Source of the DNA: Bacteroidota bacterium
GTDB taxonomy: Bacteria; Bacteroidota; Bacteroidia; Bacteroidales; Tenuifilaceae
Direction of reading: 5' to 3'
Length of the DNA stretch: 10,919 bases
Assembly: GCA_023406715.1 (NCBI GenBank)
Contig: JAEXVC010000136.1
Location: 1-10,919, forward strand
Shown: in pieces, positions 7,334 to 10,919 of the stretch
Position numbering within the stretch: the stretch's first letter is position 1
Layout: each line of letters begins with the position of its first letter
Program-made: the position numbers and the translations under genes
Notes under the pieces: model-generated
The model's database searches: none
Told to the model about the DNA's origin: nothing
The model's input: the letters and a program-made list of their open reading frames with translations, nothing else

Positions 7334-8809
7334 CTATTGTTTTTTATTGCTGCTTACATTTTTTGAATTTTTAGACTTGAACCGAATCAGTTTTTTTAAC
7401 TTTTCAATGTAGAAGTCTGAATTCATAATGGCTGAGTCGTTTGTCGCTTTGTACGATAAAAACACCCCTAAGGGTAATAGTATAAATGATGACAGCCACA
7501 TACCTTCTGGCACATCCCAGACAAGTTCTTTGGCGAACTTCTCCCCAGTAATGGTAATGATATAGTAGATTATAAAAAAGAGTACAGATATAATAACTGG
7601 CATACCCAGGCCTCCTTTTCGAATGATGGCGCCTAGTGGAGCCCCAATGAAAAAGAATACAAAACAAGCAAAGGCCAAGGTGAACTTTCGGTTCCACTCA
7701 ACCCGATGCCGTGCGATATACTTTTTCTTGTAAAAAAACTCCTCTTTGGTTGACGTAATATAACTTTTTGAGGAGCGTGCATAGTCTAGTGCTCTTTCTA
7801 TCACTTCTGCTTGTTGCATTTTGTTGTAAGTATTATAGATAGAGTCGGCATTTAAGTTGTAGGTCGGCACTACACCTTCTTTTCGGTCGAGCCAATTATG
7901 ATTGCGCATAAGGCTATTCTGGAGTAAGTTTCTGGAGAATACCTTTGCTTGATCGTTAAGCGCGTTGGATAGTGAGTCGCGAGTTTTACCAAGTTGCGAT
8001 AGGTTTAAAACCTGGTAGCTATCCTTGAAGAACGATTCGTCGGTTCGTTGTAGTCCAAAGCCGCGAAGTTCAAATACAATGACTTGCTTAGAAAACGACT
8101 GCTTTTGTGCAGGGTATTTGTTTCCAGGATTTTTTTTTGGTGTTTTGCTGTCGGTTACCTCTTTGTATGTGTAACCGTTGAACAGCGTTGCAACAAGGAA
8201 TTGCTGGTCCGATGTGGGTTTCATGTATCCTGAATCCGCAAAGGTTACAGTATTATTTCCTTTATCGTTGCTGTGGTCGTAAATAAGAATTTTCTTTAAA
8301 AGGCTAGTTTTTTGGTCTTTATCGGCAACCTTAATGCTGTAGCCCTCAATGAGGTTAGTGAAAACACCTTCCTTGATTATTAGTTCTGGTTTTTGTTGTT
8401 TAACGGAATAAAGTAGGGTTGATATTTTTAGATTTGTGTAAGGGAGTACATTGTTGGCAAAAAAGAATGCCCCAGTGCTAATGAATATTGTTACGAAAAT
8501 AAGTGGAATCATTATTCTAGGAAGCGATATTCCTGCCGATTTCATGGCCAGAAGTTCGTTATTCTCTCCGAGGTTACCCATTGTCATTAACGAGGCCAAA
8601 AGTGTGGCTAACGGAAGGGCCATTGGCACTAGGCCTGCGGAGGCATATAGGAGTAATTCGGCAATAACGTCAGCGTCAAGTCCTTTTCCTACAAGGTCGT
8701 CAATATACTTCCATAGAAATTGCATCAGAAGTATAAACATAGAAATAAAGAAGGTCATTACTAATGGACCTAGGTAAGATTTAAGAATAAACCGATGAAG
8801 TGTTTTCAC
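7334..8809 (-). CDS. LptF/LptG (YjgP/YjgQ) family permease
   Basis: LptF/LptG proteins are the inner-membrane subunits of the LptB2FG transporter, which extracts lipopolysaccharide and passes it to the periplasmic bridge. The 491-residue protein shows the family layout. The start MKTLHRFILKSYLGPLV leads into membrane segment 1 (about 14-36), with segments 2 (about 46-75) and 3 (about 97-121). A large periplasmic region (about 125-385) follows, then segments 4-6 (about 388-408, 416-440, 448-468) and a basic tail ending NKKQ. The three-plus-three arrangement supports the call; I cannot assign F or G. At 491 residues it exceeds the roughly 360 of the E. coli proteins. The excess lies late in the periplasmic part, which looks helical and charged. 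The start codon is GTG at 8809, chosen because the N-terminus matches the family. A 12-base-pair inverted repeat ends 10 bases upstream. Confidence 0.92.
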   Translation of the reverse strand: MKTLHRFILKSYLGPLVMTFFISMFILLMQFLWKYIDDLVGKGLDADVIAELLLYASAGLVPMALPLATLLASLMTMGNLGENNELLAMKSAGISLPRIMIPLIFVTIFISTGAFFFANNVLPYTNLKISTLLYSVKQQKPELIIKEGVFTNLIEGYSIKVADKDQKTSLLKKILIYDHSNDKGNNTVTFADSGYMKPTSDQQFLVATLFNGYTYKEVTDSKTPKKNPGNKYPAQKQSFSKQVIVFELRGFGLQRTDESFFKDSYQVLNLSQLGKTRDSLSNALNDQAKVFSRNLLQNSLMRNHNWLDRKEGVVPTYNLNADSIYNTYNKMQQAEVIERALDYARSSKSYITSTKEEFFYKKKYIARHRVEWNRKFTLAFACFVFFFIGAPLGAIIRKGGLGMPVIISVLFFIIYYIITITGEKFAKELVWDVPEGMWLSSFILLPLGVFLSYKATNDSAIMNSDFYIEKLKKLIRFKSKNSKNVSSNKKQ

Positions 8810-8819
8810 AAAAATAAAT

Positions 8820-8862
8820 TTATTGGAAAAAGCATAGGCAAATGTAATGGTTTTTCCAATAA
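8820..8862 (-). promoter_or_regulatory. Perfect 12-base-pair inverted repeat just upstream of the permease start
   Basis: TTATTGGAAAAA (8820-8831) and TTTTTCCAATAA (8851-8862) are exact reverse complements separated by 19 bases. On the minus strand the hairpin lies between the START-domain gene (stop at 8887) and the permease GTG at 8809, leaving only 10 bases before the start codon. It could be a terminator or attenuator of the upstream gene (the 3' arm is followed by ATTTATTTTTG), a block on ribosome entry, or an operator. The sequence does not decide between these. Confidence 0.55.
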
Positions 8863-8886
8863 GTAAAGCGGATTTAGCAACAAAGG

Positions 8887-9282
8887 TTATGCGCCAATAA
8901 CTCTTTTTAACTCGCTAATTTGATGATTCCATAACGAGATAGTTTCCTGGGCATCATCCTCATCCTCTATTTCTTCGGTTACTAAAAGAGAAAGTTCTCC
9001 GGTTATGTCGTCCTTTAAAAGTTTAAAGGTGAAATGCGTTGAGTCATCGGAATCTACCCAGCGGAATTTAACAAATTTATTTTCCTTACGCTCTATCAGT
9101 TCTGCTTCACGGGTTGTATCGTCCCAAATAAATGTAAAAACATTTCCACGGAGGTTCACATCGTCGGCAAACCATTCCGATAGTCCATGAGGCGTGCACA
9201 ACCGCTGAAATACTATATTGGCGGATGAATTAACTGTGTATTCCAGTTCTACTTTGCTCGCTACCTTCATATCTACGTTCAT
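8887..9282 (-). CDS. START-like (SRPBCC fold) domain protein
   Basis: This small 131-residue cytoplasmic protein resembles the START-like/AHSA1-type domain proteins common in Bacteroidota. Members of the SRPBCC fold have a hydrophobic cavity that can bind lipids or other apolar ligands; no function is established that I can name for this branch. Visible features are the opening strand KVELEYTVNSSANIVFQRL, the motif TPHGLSEWFADDV (residues 30-42), a central beta region (FTFIWDDTTREAEL, FVKFRWVD, FTFKLL), an acidic stretch EEIEDEDDAQE (103-113) and the closing helix LWNHQISELKRVIG. It has no signal peptide or membrane segment. The start is the ATG at 9282; the ATG at 9270 (MKVASK) is a reasonable alternative that loses four residues. 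The gene heads the leftward run into the permease gene 77 bases away. Confidence 0.85.
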   Translation of the reverse strand: MNVDMKVASKVELEYTVNSSANIVFQRLCTPHGLSEWFADDVNLRGNVFTFIWDDTTREAELIERKENKFVKFRWVDSDDSTHFTFKLLKDDITGELSLLVTEEIEDEDDAQETISLWNHQISELKRVIGA

Positions 9283-9424
9283 GGCTAATAAATTTTTTAT
9301 TTAACTTAATGCAATATATTATTTTATATCAGATTTCAATTGTTTATCAAATAGTTATTTATTAACAGTGGTTGTTAATATCCAATAATTAGACCAAACT
9401 TTTTCATATTTTACAGTAACGATG
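9283..9424. other. AT-rich divergent intergenic region
   Basis: This gap separates the START-domain gene (leftward) from the tRNA gene (rightward) and must hold the promoter of the former. I found no exact TAnnTTTG on the minus strand; the closest stretch is the AT-rich region around 9312-9330. No small gene or structured RNA is evident. Confidence 0.4.
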
Positions 9425-9455
9425 TTTGGTGATAAAAAATTATTTTATACTTTTG
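9425..9455 (+). promoter_or_regulatory. Promoter of tRNA-Met: TTTG-N19-TACTTTTG
   Basis: TTTG (9425-9428) and TACTTTTG (9448-9455) are separated by 19 bases, matching the -33/-7 promoter architecture of Bacteroidota closely. Transcription would begin near 9461-9463, about 9 bases before the mature tRNA 5' end, as expected for a single tRNA transcript. Confidence 0.8.
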
Positions 9456-9470
9456 CACCGCTAAAACGAT

Positions 9471-9544
9471 GGCGAGGTAGCTCAGCTGGTTAGAGCGCAT
9501 GATTCATAATCATGAGGTCGGCGGTTCAATCCCGCCTCTCGCTA
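9471..9544 (+). tRNA. tRNA-Met (anticodon CAT), probably elongator
   Basis: A complete 74-base cloverleaf is visible. The acceptor stem is GGCGAGG with TCTCGCT (G-T pairs at both ends), and the discriminator A is at 9544. The D arm is GCTC/GAGC around AGCTGGTTA. The anticodon stem is CATGA/TCATG with loop TTCATAA, giving anticodon CAT. The variable loop is AGGTC and the T arm GGCGG/CCGCC around TTCAATC. The 3' CCA is not encoded (CTC follows). A paired first position and a D loop unlike the initiator argue against initiator tRNA. A lysidine-modified tRNA-Ile with the same anticodon cannot be fully excluded, but the acceptor and D-arm sequence resemble elongator tRNA-Met. It has its own promoter and terminator. 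Confidence 0.9.
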
Positions 9545-9555
9545 CTCTAAAAATC

Positions 9556-9592
9556 AAGCACTTATATCTTAAAATGATGTAGGTGCTTTTTT
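9556..9592 (+). terminator. Intrinsic terminator after tRNA-Met, possibly bidirectional
   Basis: AAGCACTTATATC (9556-9568) pairs over 13 positions, two of them G-T, with GATGTAGGTGCTT (9576-9588) around a 7-base loop. It is followed by a T run (9587-9592). It starts 12 bases after the tRNA end. On the opposite strand the hairpin is followed by TGATTTTTAG, so it could also stop transcription arriving from the two genes to the right. Confidence 0.85.
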
Positions 9593-9615
9593 ATTTGCAC
9601 CAAGGATTTGCACCA
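9593..9615. repeat. Direct repeat ATTTGCACCA x2 beside the tRNA gene
   Basis: ATTTGCACCA occurs at 9593-9602 and again at 9606-9615, separated by AGG. Related words are packed around it: AAGCACTT and AGGTGCTT inside the terminator, and AAGTGCC at 9617-9623. TTTTGCACC also occurs at the tRNA promoter (9451-9459). Such clusters near a tRNA 3' end could be recombinase arm or core sites, but no integrase gene is in view. Confidence 0.4.
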
Positions 9616-9715
9616 TAAGTGCCTTTATTATTCTATTGAATAACAAACAATAATAAAAATTGAATATTTTGGATATACTCAATATTTGTCAATTTGACCT
9701 GCAACGCATTGTTGT

Positions 9716-10294
9716 TTAACAATGAAAAAATTTATTACGTCCTCTTATTTGATTGTAAAAGTCAATCATTCTTTTATTTCTAGTATTTTCATTAGGTTCA
9801 ATAAGAATTATATCAAGATTCGGTTTGTTAATTATTGAAAGATAATAATAGCTTTGAACAGTATGTGCTTCAAATTCGCATTTCTGGCTTGCATAATCTA
9901 CTATATTCGATTTATCAGGTTTTGCTTGAATGTATTTAGCTCCATGCATTTCATCAAATGCGCCAACTTGATAATAATGAACTAGTTCATGTATAATTGC
10001 TGCCTTAACATAAGTTGTATCACAACTAAAATCATTTTTCTCAAGTGGGTTCTGAAATTTTGCATTAATTTCAACAGCAGATTTACCATAATACATTTTT
10101 AAAGGTAAATCTTTGTTAAAAATTTGATTACTATAAATTGTATAATGAGCAACAACTTCATCATCCAATGTGCTCGAAATATTTAATGTAAGTTCTCCAT
10201 CTAAATGGACATTTTGACGCACATCAATAGATAGAATATTCATTATTTCTATCGTCTTTTCTTTTAATTGATTAAGTGTTGTATTTAAGTTCAT
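9716..10294 (-). CDS. Putative zinc-metallopeptidase-like protein (HExxH motif), family not recognised
   Basis: I do not recognise this 192-residue protein as a named family. The clearest feature is AAIIHELVHYYQ (98-109), which contains an HExxH motif (His102, Glu103, His106) in a helix-like hydrophobic context, as in zinc-dependent peptidases. About 35 residues later CEFEAHTVQSYYYL (139-152) offers Glu140 or Glu142 as a third ligand, the spacing seen in gluzincin-like enzymes. The N-terminal part (1-90) appears to mix a helix with strands (DGELTLNIS, VVAHYTIYS), and VEINAKFQNP precedes the motif. No signal peptide or membrane segment is seen, so it should be cytoplasmic. The ATG at 10294 lies 21 bases after the stop of the RelA/SpoT-type gene, indicating co-transcription. 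Base composition is clearly more AT-rich than the genes left of the tRNA. Peptidase activity is inferred from the motif only. Confidence 0.75.
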   Translation of the reverse strand: MNLNTTLNQLKEKTIEIMNILSIDVRQNVHLDGELTLNISSTLDDEVVAHYTIYSNQIFNKDLPLKMYYGKSAVEINAKFQNPLEKNDFSCDTTYVKAAIIHELVHYYQVGAFDEMHGAKYIQAKPDKSNIVDYASQKCEFEAHTVQSYYYLSIINKPNLDIILIEPNENTRNKRMIDFYNQIRGRNKFFHC

Positions 10295-10315
10295 TCTATT
10301 TCTAAATGCATTATA

Positions 10316-10919
10316 TTAATTGAGTCCATTTAATGATGATTCAAAATCTTCCAATAGAAAACTAGGTGTTTTAGATGTGATGAATTTATCTTTTAAGAAA
10401 CAATAATTAATAAAGCAAATCCAGTTATCAAATGTTATTGGAAATGTAAGGGTGGAATTGACATACTGACTTATTATCTTATTCCTATTTAGTTTGAATA
10501 TTTTTTTCCCAATTTCGTGATTGAGAGTAAGATATTCAACAATCTCATCATCTAAAGGCTGAAGTAAGAACCTAAGACGTAATTTGTTCCTTAGCATGGC
10601 CTCCCATTTATTTGATTTGTAATGATGATAAGAAATGTCATCAAATAAGGACTTTAATACCTGATCATTTGTTTCTAATGTTGCATAAATTCCATTTAAC
10701 ATTCGACTTTCTGCTGTAAGTTCAGACCAGTCAGGTTTACATTTATATCTCATTAAGTGGTCTACTTCATGCCATCCCTCTGATAGTGTTGTCCTGAATT
10801 GAATTTCAAAAGTATTATCTATAAGTTGAAAATCTGTATTTGATGCTTTTATAGCTTCAAAAATGCTACTTTCTTCTTTAGGTAGTCTACATATCATATT
10901 TTTGCGAAGTGGTCTGAAG
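10316..10919 (-). CDS. RelA/SpoT-domain protein (alarmone synthetase-like), N-terminus beyond window edge
   Basis: The frame is open to the right edge (upstream residues read FRPLRKN before the Met at 10897), so the gene is truncated and that Met is probably internal. Counting from it, EIQFRT (31-36), GW (41-42), His47 and RYK (50-52) match the C-terminal signature of the RelA/SpoT synthetase domain (EIQIRT...WA..EH...YK in small alarmone synthetases). That family makes (p)ppGpp or related nucleotides, or in some toxins pyrophosphorylates tRNA. The nucleotide-binding and catalytic residues nearer the N-terminus are not in view, so activity cannot be judged. A mainly helical tail of about 140 residues follows (W57, LNGIYATLET, SLFDDISYHHYK, LRNKLRLRF), longer than in minimal synthetases and of unknown role. 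The gene is AT-rich and precedes the HExxH gene by 21 bases in an apparent operon. Confidence 0.8.
   Translation of the reverse strand, partial: FRPLRKNMICRLPKEESSIFEAIKASNTDFQLIDNTFEIQFRTTLSEGWHEVDHLMRYKCKPDWSELTAESRMLNGIYATLETNDQVLKSLFDDISYHHYKSNKWEAMLRNKLRLRFLLQPLDDEIVEYLTLNHEIGKKIFKLNRNKIISQYVNSTLTFPITFDNWICFINYCFLKDKFITSKTPSFLLEDFESSLNGLN

Noticed and set aside
8809..8816. TATTTTTG on the minus strand as promoter of the permease gene
   Set aside because: It overlaps the GTG start codon, so transcription would begin inside the coding region; the next Met would lose the conserved N-terminus.
9702..9714. CAAC-GCATT-GTTG as a terminator for the HExxH gene
   Set aside because: The stem has only four pairs and no T run follows it on the minus strand; the strong hairpin at 9556-9592 is a better candidate.

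Overview
The window looks like chromosomal DNA of a member of the Bacteroidota, probably the order Bacteroidales. Two upstream regions carry the group's characteristic -7 box TAnnTTTG (both TACTTTTG), one of them with a TTTG box 19 bases upstream. Ribosome binding sites are weak or absent. The gene content also fits: a RibBA fusion, a long LptF/LptG-type permease, a START-like domain protein and a GH73-LysM hydrolase. Placement below order level is not supported by what I can see.

Left part (1-2528, plus strand). The window opens inside panB (pantothenate synthesis), followed 27 bases later by an RluA-family pseudouridine synthase. A gap of about 410 bases holds a palindromic, probably dispersed repeat and several hairpins. 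It ends in a promoter for a secreted glucosaminidase with two LysM domains.

Middle part (2529-9282, minus strand). Six genes run leftward: a START-like domain protein, an LptF/LptG-family permease, a GT4 and a GT2 glycosyltransferase with overlapping stop and start codons, ribBA, and fmt. The permease and the two glycosyltransferases suggest cell-surface glycan or lipopolysaccharide work. ribBA and fmt are housekeeping genes. fmt meets the glucosaminidase gene tail to tail with no base between the two stop codons. The ribBA-fmt gap contains an unusual run of degenerate 8-base repeats.

Right part (9283-10919). A tRNA-Met(CAT) gene has its own textbook promoter and a strong intrinsic terminator. 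It is followed by a cluster of GCACC-type words and then by visibly more AT-rich DNA with two minus-strand genes: the C-terminal part of a RelA/SpoT-type (alarmone synthetase) domain protein cut by the window edge, and a small HExxH protein 21 bases downstream. This looks like the edge of an accessory region next to a tRNA. The pair is the best candidate for an undescribed two-gene system here, possibly toxin-antitoxin or phage defence, but that function is inference.
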